Shown: piece by piece, positions 1-5,098 of the stretch | How positions within the stretch are numbered: position 1 is the first letter of the stretch | How the letters are laid out: every line of letters starts with the position of its first letter | Assembly: GCA_934716785.1 (NCBI GenBank) | Contig: CAKUYM010000323.1 | Span: forward strand, 1 to 5,098 | Origin: an uncultured Bacteroides sp. | GTDB lineage: Bacteria; Bacteroidota; Bacteroidia; Bacteroidales; Bacteroidaceae | Direction of reading: 5' to 3' | DNA length: 5,098 nt | The notes under the pieces: model-generated | What the model was told of the DNA's origin: nothing | Database searches by the model: none | Seen by the model: the letters and a program-made list of their open reading frames with translations, nothing else | Program-made: the position numbers and the translations under genes

Positions 1-432
1 GTCTTGCAAAGACCAGATATTGCCGAAACCTGCATCGGCGGCAGCTACGATTTCTGCACACATGGTGTACGGAGTGATCGGGAAGTTCAGTCCACCGAAT
101 TTGCGTGGCATGGTCATGCCGTTCAAGCCGGCTTTCACCATTGCGTCCAGATTCTGTTTGGTTCCTGATGCATATTCTACGCGTCCGTTGGCACAGTGAG
201 GCCCTTCTTCGTCTACACCTTCTGCGTTGGCGGCAATGATTTCTCCTGTGATTTCTCCGGTAATCTCCAACACCTTGTCATAAGAGTCTACAGCATCTTC
301 GAAGTCCAGCGGAGCATAGTCGAATTCATCTTTATCTCTGTAATTGCGCTCTTTGAGTTCGCAAATACGTTTCATCATCGGATTGTTCAAGTGAAACTTG
401 AGTTCCGGAATGTCTTTATAATAATTAGCCAT
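1..432 (-). CDS. Acyl-CoA dehydrogenase, N-terminal part (cut by window edge)
   Basis: Only the first 144 codons are inside the window, starting at the ATG at 432-430; the reading frame is open to base 1. The protein begins MANYYKDIPELKF. It continues with a helical region (about residues 45-70), a segment with GVDEEGPHC (71-80), and then KAGLNGMTMPRKFGGLNFP (100-118), which resembles the acyl-CoA dehydrogenase N-terminal domain stretch 'aGl.g...P..fGG...p'. The extra roughly 90 residues before this motif are more than short-chain enzymes such as butyryl-CoA dehydrogenase carry. This suggests the longer class (about 550-600 residues, as in DmdC/FadE5-like enzymes). Family knowledge: these FAD enzymes oxidise the alpha-beta bond of an acyl-CoA, or reduce an enoyl-CoA, and exchange electrons with ETF. 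It follows etfA by 6 bp (GGAAAG), which also gives a purine-rich ribosome site directly before the start. The substrate cannot be read from this fragment, and the catalytic base lies outside the window. Confidence 0.9.
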   Translation of the reverse strand, partial: MANYYKDIPELKFHLNNPMMKRICELKERNYRDKDEFDYAPLDFEDAVDSYDKVLEITGEITGEIIAANAEGVDEEGPHCANGRVEYASGTKQNLDAMVKAGLNGMTMPRKFGGLNFPITPYTMCAEIVAAADAGFGNIWSLQD

Positions 433-438
433 CTTTCC

Positions 439-1458
439 TTACTTGCTATTTTGTTTATAATACTTAATCATCTTCGGCACAACTTCTTCGATAGTTCCAT
501 TGATTACGTAATCGGCAATCGTGTTGATGGGAGCGTCAGGATCGTTGTTGATGGAGATGATGATACCACTTTCCTGCATACCGGCGATATGTTGGATTTG
601 TCCGGATATACCGCAAGCGATGTAAAGTTTCGGACGGACTGTCACGCCTGTCTGACCGATCTGGCGGTCGTGCTCTACGAAGCCGGCATCAACGGCGGCA
701 CGGCTGGCGCCTACTTCTGCATGGAGTTCTTTGGCGAGGTCGAACAATAGGTCGAAATTCTCTTTGGAGCCTACACCGTAGCCACCGGCTACGATAATCG
801 GTGAACCTTTCAAGTTATTTTTTGCCTTTTCTACATGGCGTTCGATTACTTTCACTACATAGTCCGTATCGGCTACATATTTCTTCACATCGTGGCGAAT
901 CACTTCTCCTTGATAGGTAGGAGAGAGGATTTCTTTCTTCATCACACCCTCACGGACGGTTGCCATCTGCGGGCGGTGTTCCGGGTTCACAATCGTGGCA
1001 ACGATATTGCCACCGAATGCCGGACGAATCTGGTACAATAGGTTCTTGTACGTCTTGCTTTCTTTCTTATCTTCGTGGTCACCGATTTCAAGCGAAGTAC
1101 AGTCGGCAGTCAGTCCGCTGGTCAGAGCGGAAGAGACACGCGGGCCGAGGTCGCGACCGATAACGGTGGCCCCCATCAGGCAGATCTGTGGTTGTTCTTC
1201 TTTGAAGAGGTTTACGAGGATAGAGGTGTGGGGCAATGAAGTATAAGGATAAAGCCCTTCACCGTCGAAAACGTGAAGTTTGTCTACTCCGTAAGGAAGG
1301 ATTTGTTTTTCAATGTCTTTGAGGTCACTTCCGGCAACCACAGCTTCGAGCTGGCAATTCAACTGGTTGGCCAACGAACGACCTTTGGTTAGAAGTTCGA
1401 GGCTGACGTCTGCAACGTTGCCTTCTTCTATTTCGCAATATACAAATAAGTTATTCAT
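439..1458 (-). CDS. etfA: Electron transfer flavoprotein alpha subunit
   Basis: This 339-residue protein has the normal length for EtfA. The N-terminal alpha/beta domain (about 1-200) contains GATVIGRDLGPRVSSAL (96-112), GLTADCT (115-121) and RPAFGGNI (145-152). The C-terminal FAD-binding domain (about 215-339) has GASRAAVDAG (250-259), QTGVTV (269-274), GISGQIQH (283-290) and NNDPDAPI (304-311), which together form the classic ETF-alpha signature. With EtfB it makes a cytoplasmic flavoprotein that passes electrons to or from acyl-CoA dehydrogenases; one such gene follows 6 bp downstream. The ATG at 1458 is only 2 bp after the etfB TAA, which suggests coupled translation; no Shine-Dalgarno is visible. 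One oddity is the loop usually written GGRG, which here reads GGYG (residues 225-228), so the usual arginine is tyrosine 227, while Arg253 of GASR is kept. The family assignment is secure. Confidence 0.97.
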   Translation of the reverse strand: MNNLFVYCEIEEGNVADVSLELLTKGRSLANQLNCQLEAVVAGSDLKDIEKQILPYGVDKLHVFDGEGLYPYTSLPHTSILVNLFKEEQPQICLMGATVIGRDLGPRVSSALTSGLTADCTSLEIGDHEDKKESKTYKNLLYQIRPAFGGNIVATIVNPEHRPQMATVREGVMKKEILSPTYQGEVIRHDVKKYVADTDYVVKVIERHVEKAKNNLKGSPIIVAGGYGVGSKENFDLLFDLAKELHAEVGASRAAVDAGFVEHDRQIGQTGVTVRPKLYIACGISGQIQHIAGMQESGIIISINNDPDAPINTIADYVINGTIEEVVPKMIKYYKQNSK

Positions 1459-1460
1459 GA

Positions 1461-2333
1461 TTATCCGATGGTGTGGTTAGCTAATAGTTCAACAATCAGG
1501 TCTTCCACGTCACGGTCGCTGCCGCTGATGGTTTTGCTCTCTTTAGCCTGGAACACGATGTTCTGGATGGCTTTCACTTTTGTCGGCGAACCGGACAGAC
1601 CGCATTGTGCAAGGTCACCGTTTACGTCGGCTACGCTCCATTCTACCAGATTCAGGTAGTCGCGCTTGTCATACAGTTCGGTATAATCAAGGTTGCCTTG
1701 CTGCTTTTCAGTGACAGTCTTGGCATGTTTGTATTTCTGAACCAGTTTCGCATTGCGCGGACGGCAGGGAGCAGCAGAACCGTTTACGGTAATCACGATA
1801 GGCAACGGACCTTCTACAGTTTCAACACCTCCGTCAATGTGGCGTTTTACTTTGATTTTACCATCTCCCACTTCCAGAATCTCTTCTGCGTATGTGATTT
1901 GCGTCAAGCCCAGCTTTTCTGCTACCTGTGGTCCCACCTGTGCCGTATCGCCATCGATAGCCTGACGGCCACCGATAATGATGTCGTAGTCGCCGATTTT
2001 GCGAATGGCAGTAGCCAGTGCGTAAGAAGTTGCTAATGTATCTGCCCCGGCGAAAGCGCGGTCGGTCAGCAAGTAACCGTTATCTGCACCACGGAAAAGT
2101 CCTTCACGAATAATGTCGGCTGCCCGTCCCGGTCCCATAGTCAGGATGGTTACGGTAGAGCCTGGATGAGCATCTTTCAATCGAAGCGCTTGCTCAAGGG
2201 CATTCAGGTCTTCGGGGTTGAAGATGGCGGGAAGCGCCGCACGGTTAATCGTTCCGTCGGCTTTCATGGCATCTTTCCCAACATTACGTGTGTCGGGAAC
2301 TTGTTTTGCCAATACAACAATTTTCAAACTCAT
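1461..2333 (-). CDS. etfB: Electron transfer flavoprotein beta subunit, bifurcating-type motif
   Basis: With the ATG at 2333 the product is 290 residues and starts MSLKIVVLAKQVPDT, the usual EtfB N-terminus. Further family features are NPEDLNALEQALRLK (39-53), TMGPGRAADIIREGLFRGAD (65-84) and GGRQAIDGDTAQVGPQ (121-136). The last motif binds the second nucleotide. The AIDGDTAQVGP form is what I recall from electron-bifurcating ETFs of Clostridia and Acidaminococcus, where the site holds FAD, whereas canonical mitochondrial-type EtfB has a different sequence and holds AMP. This suggests, but does not prove, bifurcating chemistry (NADH split between an enoyl-CoA and ferredoxin or flavodoxin). 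It is the first gene of the operon, preceded by two promoter-like sites. The frame stays open upstream to a TTG at 2405, but that codon lies inside a predicted -7 box and the extra 24 residues match nothing in the family, so I chose the ATG at 2333. Confidence 0.96.
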   Translation of the reverse strand: MSLKIVVLAKQVPDTRNVGKDAMKADGTINRAALPAIFNPEDLNALEQALRLKDAHPGSTVTILTMGPGRAADIIREGLFRGADNGYLLTDRAFAGADTLATSYALATAIRKIGDYDIIIGGRQAIDGDTAQVGPQVAEKLGLTQITYAEEILEVGDGKIKVKRHIDGGVETVEGPLPIVITVNGSAAPCRPRNAKLVQKYKHAKTVTEKQQGNLDYTELYDKRDYLNLVEWSVADVNGDLAQCGLSGSPTKVKAIQNIVFQAKESKTISGSDRDVEDLIVELLANHTIG

Positions 2334-2402
2334 GCTATAAATTTTAGTATTAGTATTTCTACAAATTAGCAGCCAGTAGTCAAGTAGTAATCTCTTGCTA
2401 TC

Positions 2403-2434
2403 CAAAACTATCCGGTTAACTATCAGCGTGCAAA
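2403..2434 (-). promoter_or_regulatory. Promoter P2 of the etfB operon, overlapping P1
   Basis: On the minus strand, TTTG (2434-2431), with 20 bp between its TTG and the next box, is followed by TAGTTTTG (2410-2403), another full match to TAnnTTTG. Its -33 element is the end of the P1 -7 box, so both sites cannot be occupied at once. The leader from P2 would be about 63 nt. Confidence 0.5.
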
Positions 2435-2460
2435 TTTACTCAAACACTTGGTTCTGACAA
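2431..2460 (-). promoter_or_regulatory. Promoter P1 of the etfB-etfA-acd operon
   Basis: On the minus strand, TTG (2460-2458), a 19-bp spacer and TAAATTTG (2438-2431) match the published Bacteroides primary-sigma consensus TTG-N19-TAnnTTTG exactly, spacing included. The start of transcription would fall near 2425, giving a leader of about 90 nt before etfB. It is placed from sequence only. Confidence 0.6.
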
Positions 2461-2494
2461 GAAAACCGAGTAAAAAATGCACATCTTTAAGGTT

Positions 2495-2528
2495 TTTGAG
2501 CAAAAGAAGAGGGATTTTTATAGATTTG
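2495..2528 (+). promoter_or_regulatory. Possible plus-strand promoter facing the repeat element
   Basis: TTTG (2495-2498) and TAGATTTG (2521-2528) fit the two Bacteroides promoter boxes, but the 22-bp spacer is longer than the usual 19-21. Transcription would start near 2535 and run into the non-coding element at 2584-3074. No plus-strand gene follows, so if the site is real it would make an RNA or antisense transcript. Confidence 0.25.
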
Positions 2529-2656
2529 GTTTAGGATTGACTGTGTGTCTCTCGAATTTATCCTTGCTTTCCCAATTTATAAGTTTCACCACTTTCACCT
2601 ATGACTTAAGCTATTGTCGATTAATGAATTATGGGTGAATGGGAAGGCCGAAATAA

Positions 2657-2684
2657 GGTGAACCCCATCGTTATCGCTTTCACC
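2657..2684. repeat. GGTGAA-N16-TTCACC dyad, left copy
   Basis: The site is an inverted pair of hexamers separated by 16 bp. The same geometry recurs at 2972-2999, and the internal block (G/A)TTATCG is shared when that copy is read on the other strand. The left copy is not followed by a T-tract on either strand, so it is not a terminator, which suggests the dyad has some other use. Confidence 0.6.
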
Positions 2685-2774
2685 CATGGAATTTATTCAT
2701 ATCGCTTGTCGGATATATTGATTTAATATGGTAGGGATATGGTTCCAACATATTGGATATATAGACACGCCAAC

Positions 2775-2869
2775 TCAAGTATTAATGCTTGATAGTTAGG
2801 ATGTTAATACTTGACAGTTAGGCTGTTAATAGTTGATGTTTCATCTATTAACAGTTGGTAACTAATAGC
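2775..2869. repeat. 22-bp-period palindromic repeat array
   Basis: The core TTAATA(C/G)TTGA occurs in direct orientation at 2782, 2804, 2826 and (diverged) 2848, exactly 22 bp apart each time; units 1 and 2 also share the following AGTTAGG. Reverse copies lie at 2775-2785 and 2841-2851, 66 bp (three periods) apart. This creates an 18-bp near-palindrome, TCAAGTATTAATGCTTGA, at 2775-2792 and two larger dyads. One has 11-bp perfect arms at 2775-2785/2804-2814. The other has 10-bp perfect arms, CTGTTAATAG/CTATTAACAG, at 2823-2832/2845-2854. The dyad centres are 44 bp apart. Spacing near two helical turns places all copies on about the same face of the DNA, as expected for cooperative protein binding. 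Confidence 0.8.
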
Positions 2870-2882
2870 TGACAACCGATTT

Positions 2883-2966
2883 GCTATAATCATATTTCCA
2901 TTAGCTATAATGATATTCGGATATGCTATAATGATATTTGTTTTAGCTCAAGGGATATTTTGAAAA
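2883..2966. repeat. 21-bp-period tandem repeat, three clear units and one decayed
   Basis: GCTATAAT(C/G)ATATT starts at 2883, 2904 and 2925, exactly 21 bp apart. A fourth unit in phase at 2946 (GCTCAAGGGATATTT) matches 11 of 15 positions. The 7 bases that complete each period vary (TCCATTA, CGGATAT, TGTTTTA), so only the 14-bp block is held. The unit differs in sequence from the neighbouring 22-bp array but has almost the same period. GGATAT also recurs at 2711, 2735, 2755 and 2919 in and around this core. Confidence 0.8.
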
Positions 2967-2999
2967 AACAAGGTGAAACCGATAATGCCCGGTTTCACC
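2963..2999 (-). terminator. Intrinsic terminator downstream of the fucosidase gene
   Basis: Read on the minus strand, GGTGAAACCG (2999-2990), an 8-nt loop and CGGTTTCACC (2981-2972) form a perfect 10-bp stem, followed by TTG and then TTTTTT (2968-2963). It lies 163 bp past the fucosidase stop codon and well before the etfB promoters, which fits termination of the fucosidase transcript. The stem is also the right-arm dyad of the inverted-repeat element, so the terminator role may be secondary. Confidence 0.55.
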
Positions 3000-3161
3000 C
3001 GATTTCACCCCCTCGCCTTCACCCGCTATTGCCTTATCCATCGGCATTTCAAGAGTTAGGTGAAACAGGTGAAGGGCAATTGTCTTATAGTGGCATGTAA
3101 GGGTACTATCTCCTCGTATGACTATAAATTATACGAAAACCACGGGAGAGTCTCAATTTTT

Positions 3162-5039
3162 TTATTGTATACCAATCTCGGCCAATCCCATCGGTTCCCC
3201 GTCATGTATCATCCGCGTTGCCTTCAATTGAACATAGCGGGCTTTGACCGGAGTAAAGTAAACTGATTGTAAAATAGGATTACTCTTTATATTGGAAAAT
3301 TCATCTTTGGCTACTACTTGATTGACCGTATTGCTATCCGTACCTACAGAGATTTCATAGGCTGCGATCAACCCTTTATTGTATTCACTTTGGTCGGGGA
3401 GGTAATGGAAAGAAGTAATTGTGCGTTCTTCTCCCAAGTCAATCAATAGTGCATTTCCATTGATGAAACAAGTCGTCCGGTCATTCTTATCCATACATTT
3501 CTGCGCCTCTTCTGTAGCTACTCCACTAAGAAGAGTGAATGGATAGCTTTTCAGTTCTTCTGCTTTTGTAGTGTATGTATCAGAAGTTTCTCCTGCATAA
3601 AATGCTTCAATGTTATTGATACAGAGACAAGCACGTGAATCTGTGAAACGGACACGAATCTTATCGGTCGTGATTGTTTCAAAACGGAGAAGGCGTTTAT
3701 AGCCGATAGTTGTTGTTTCCTCATTGAGCTTTACGGGAAGCCATTCTCCCTCCTGATTATATTCTACTACAAATGACTTGACACGCTGTCCGAGAGGAAT
3801 GTATTCCTGCAACATCATGCGGTTGATTTTCTCAGGTTGAGGCAAGTCGAATTCGATGGTGGCAGATGTTACTCCATCGTTGGTAGCCCAATAGGTATCG
3901 TAATCATTGTCTGTGACAGCTTTTGCGGAGAAAGCACTACCTCGTTCGTCTGATGCTTTAGGAGAGAGACCTGCCAATAGATTATTTGCCAGTTGCTTTT
4001 GTACATTCTTGTAGAAATTAACGGCATTGGCGGAGTCCGTCGGATGAATGAGCCCGTCACGGTCTACGGGGAAGTTCAGCAATAATGTCGCGTTATGCCC
4101 TACGCTGCGGTAATACAAATCGGTCAGGGCATCAACAGTTTTCACACGACCGTCTTCTTCTGGGTGATAAAACCATCCCGGACGGATGGATACGTCACAT
4201 TCGGCAGCCACCCATTGATTGCCATCGGCATGGCCGTATTGCAGTTCGCGATAATTGGGATAACCCGGATAGACCTCTCCCGCACGGAGGAAAGACCAGT
4301 TGGTAGCTCCGGCAAATCCTTTCTCATTGCCTACCCAACGGCAACCCGGACCACCATCGGAGAATACGACAGCCTGTGGCTGAAGTTCATCAATCATCTT
4401 GTAAGCTCTTGGATAATCATAGTAAGTTTTGCGGTCGATAGTGCGGCTGTCTTTAGCACCGCCATACCATCCGTCTCCGCCATTAGCACCGTCAAACCAG
4501 ATTTCAAAAACATCGCCATAGTTGGTCAATAATTCATTGAGCTGTTTATAGAAATAGTCTACATATTCGGGAGAGCCGTAATTGGCCTGATTCCTATCCC
4601 ACGGAGACAGATAGACAGCGAATTTAATTCCATACTTTTTGCAGGCGTCCGATAATTCATGGACAATGTCTCCTTTTCCGTCTTTATACGGAGTATTGCG
4701 GATACAGTACTCGGTCAGTTGGGTAGGCCACAGGCAGAAGCCGTCGTGATGTTTCGCTGTAAGGATAACCCCTTTCATTCCGGATTTTACAAAAGTCTGC
4801 ACCCATTGTTCGCAATCCAGCCGGGCAGGGTTGAATGTTTTGGGATCGGAGTCCCCGTATCCCCATTCACGGTCGTTGAATGTGTTAAGTCCGAAGTGTA
4901 CAAAAGCGTAGGTTTCCATCTTTTGCCATTCCACTTGTTTGGCTTCCGGAATAGGCAGAATAGCGTCCGGGGCTTTTGTCGTACTGCAGGCGCTCAATAG
5001 AAGCATTCCTGCACAGAAAATTAAAGAGTGTTTTTTCAT
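3162..5039 (-). CDS. GH29 alpha-L-fucosidase, lipoprotein with two discoidin-like modules
   Basis: This is a 625-residue exported glycosidase that removes alpha-linked fucose, probably from host or milk glycans. The N-terminus MKKHSLIFCAGMLLLSAC is a lipoprotein signal with lipobox LSAC and Cys18 as the lipid anchor. The following STTKAPD lacks the acidic cluster of the Bacteroides surface-export signal, so a periplasm-facing location is inferred. The GH29 domain (about 30-350) shows HFG (48-50), HHDG (97-100), and EIWFDGANG (179-187) with Asp183 as the expected nucleophile. RWVGNEKG (234-241) contains Glu239, the likely acid/base by analogy with GH29 subfamily B, whose members prefer alpha-1,3/1,4 fucose on branched structures. 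Two F5/8-type C (CBM32-like) modules follow: about 362-482 (AVTDNDYDTYWAT to INNIEAFYA) and about 500-625 (DKNDRTTCF to GLAEIGIQ). The ATG at 5039 is set by the signal peptide. No SusC/SusD or sulfatase genes are visible nearby. No promoter is seen in the 59 bp upstream. Confidence 0.93.
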   Translation of the reverse strand: MKKHSLIFCAGMLLLSACSTTKAPDAILPIPEAKQVEWQKMETYAFVHFGLNTFNDREWGYGDSDPKTFNPARLDCEQWVQTFVKSGMKGVILTAKHHDGFCLWPTQLTEYCIRNTPYKDGKGDIVHELSDACKKYGIKFAVYLSPWDRNQANYGSPEYVDYFYKQLNELLTNYGDVFEIWFDGANGGDGWYGGAKDSRTIDRKTYYDYPRAYKMIDELQPQAVVFSDGGPGCRWVGNEKGFAGATNWSFLRAGEVYPGYPNYRELQYGHADGNQWVAAECDVSIRPGWFYHPEEDGRVKTVDALTDLYYRSVGHNATLLLNFPVDRDGLIHPTDSANAVNFYKNVQKQLANNLLAGLSPKASDERGSAFSAKAVTDNDYDTYWATNDGVTSATIEFDLPQPEKINRMMLQEYIPLGQRVKSFVVEYNQEGEWLPVKLNEETTTIGYKRLLRFETITTDKIRVRFTDSRACLCINNIEAFYAGETSDTYTTKAEELKSYPFTLLSGVATEEAQKCMDKNDRTTCFINGNALLIDLGEERTITSFHYLPDQSEYNKGLIAAYEISVGTDSNTVNQVVAKDEFSNIKSNPILQSVYFTPVKARYVQLKATRMIHDGEPMGLAEIGIQ

Positions 5040-5098
5040 GGGGGTAATTATTAGTAGATTATTAAATAAAGAGATTCACTTATTGAACAGGGATATTC

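Larger units (their letters stand above)
2584..3074. repeat. 491-bp element bounded by ~100-bp diverged inverted repeats
   Basis: The left arm (2584-2684) and the reverse complement of the right arm (2972-3074) align end to end. The outer 17 bp (TTTCACCACTTTCACCT at 2584-2600 against CTTCACCTGTTTCACCT from 3074-3058) agree at 14 positions. The inner 28 bp (2657-2684 against 2999-2972) agree at 22. Between them GGGTGAA and GAAAT blocks line up, with 56 and 58 bp separating inner and outer blocks. GGTGAA or TTCACC occurs 11 times, five in the left arm and six in the right, and never in the 287-bp core; about 0.2 would be expected by chance in 491 bp with equal base use. I saw no obvious target-site duplication just outside. 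The nature of the element is unknown. A MITE-like unit or a protein-binding locus are both possible. Confidence 0.7.
2461..3161. other. Non-coding intergenic stretch holding a repeat-built element
   Basis: Apart from the etfB promoters and leader (2334-2460), the gap between etfB and the fucosidase has no reading frame I would call a gene on either strand. It is AT-rich. From 2461 to 2583 I see only the weak plus-strand promoter candidate. From 2584 to 3074 it is filled with inverted and tandem repeats, listed separately. From 3075 to 3161 there is a weak hairpin (arms 3114-3119 and 3131-3136, TCGTAT/ATACGA). No tRNA, rRNA or CRISPR unit was recognised. Confidence 0.8.

Noticed and set aside
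196..750. A 184-codon plus-strand frame opposite the dehydrogenase and etfA
   Set aside because: It lies fully antisense to two strongly conserved genes, crosses their junction and shows no domain or plausible composition. It is a shadow frame.
2334..2405. A 24-residue N-terminal extension of EtfB from a TTG codon
   Set aside because: The extension has no family match, the TTG lies within a promoter -7 box, and the ATG at 2333 gives the standard EtfB N-terminus.
2775..2966. A CRISPR-like array
   Set aside because: The repeats are 11-14 bp with a 21-22 bp period, leaving no room for spacers of normal length, and no cas gene is present.
2569..3090. Target-site duplication or integration site at the ends of the inverted-repeat element
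   Set aside because: I compared the bases just outside 2584 and 3074 and found only a shared AATT at unequal distance, which is not convincing in AT-rich DNA.
3110..3163. A plus-strand terminator (hairpin TCGTAT/ATACGA with outer TCTCC/GGAGA, then a T-run at 3156-3163)
   Set aside because: The stem is interrupted by a one-sided 8-nt bulge, the T-run is about 10 nt away, and no plus-strand gene ends here. On the minus strand it has no T-tract.
3060..3266. A 68-codon plus-strand frame between the repeat element and the fucosidase end
   Set aside because: About half of it is antisense to the fucosidase C-terminus and its start lies in the GGTGAA repeats. The protein resembles nothing I know.
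4095..4532. A 145-codon plus-strand frame inside the fucosidase gene
   Set aside because: It is antisense to the GH29 catalytic core, including the nucleophile codon at 4493-4491. Conservation of the minus-strand protein explains its openness.

Overview
The window looks like a chromosomal segment of a gut Bacteroidales, most likely Bacteroides or a close relative. The reasons are start codons without clear Shine-Dalgarno sequences, promoter-like boxes of the Bacteroides primary-sigma type (TTG-N19/20-TAnnTTTG), a secreted alpha-L-fucosidase lipoprotein, and an etfB-etfA-acyl-CoA dehydrogenase gene order. The genus is inferred from these features; there is no marker gene.

All four genes lie on the minus strand. 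Read in the direction of transcription, from high to low coordinates, they are: a GH29 alpha-L-fucosidase (5039-3162), an 828-bp gap without genes (3161-2334), etfB (2333-1461), etfA (1458-439) and the first 144 codons of an acyl-CoA dehydrogenase (432-1, cut by the window edge). The last three are spaced by 2 and 6 bp and are almost certainly one operon. Two overlapping Bacteroides-type promoters sit just upstream of etfB. EtfA/EtfB form an FAD-containing electron carrier, and the dehydrogenase is its natural electron partner. The EtfB nucleotide-binding motif is of the kind found in electron-bifurcating ETFs.

The fucosidase is an independent unit. It is an exported lipoprotein with a GH29 catalytic domain and two C-terminal discoidin-like modules, probably acting on fucosylated host glycans. 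A hairpin followed by a T-tract, 163 bp past its stop codon, is a good terminator candidate.

The most unusual part of the window is the gap. Positions 2584-3074 form a 491-bp non-coding element. Two roughly 100-bp arms (2584-2684 and 2972-3074) are diverged inverted copies of each other, rich in GGTGAA/TTCACC hexamers (11 copies, none in the core). They flank a 287-bp core that holds a 22-bp-period palindromic repeat array and then a 21-bp-period array. I do not recognise this element. It could be a MITE-like unit, a multi-site protein-binding locus, or a transcribed structured RNA.
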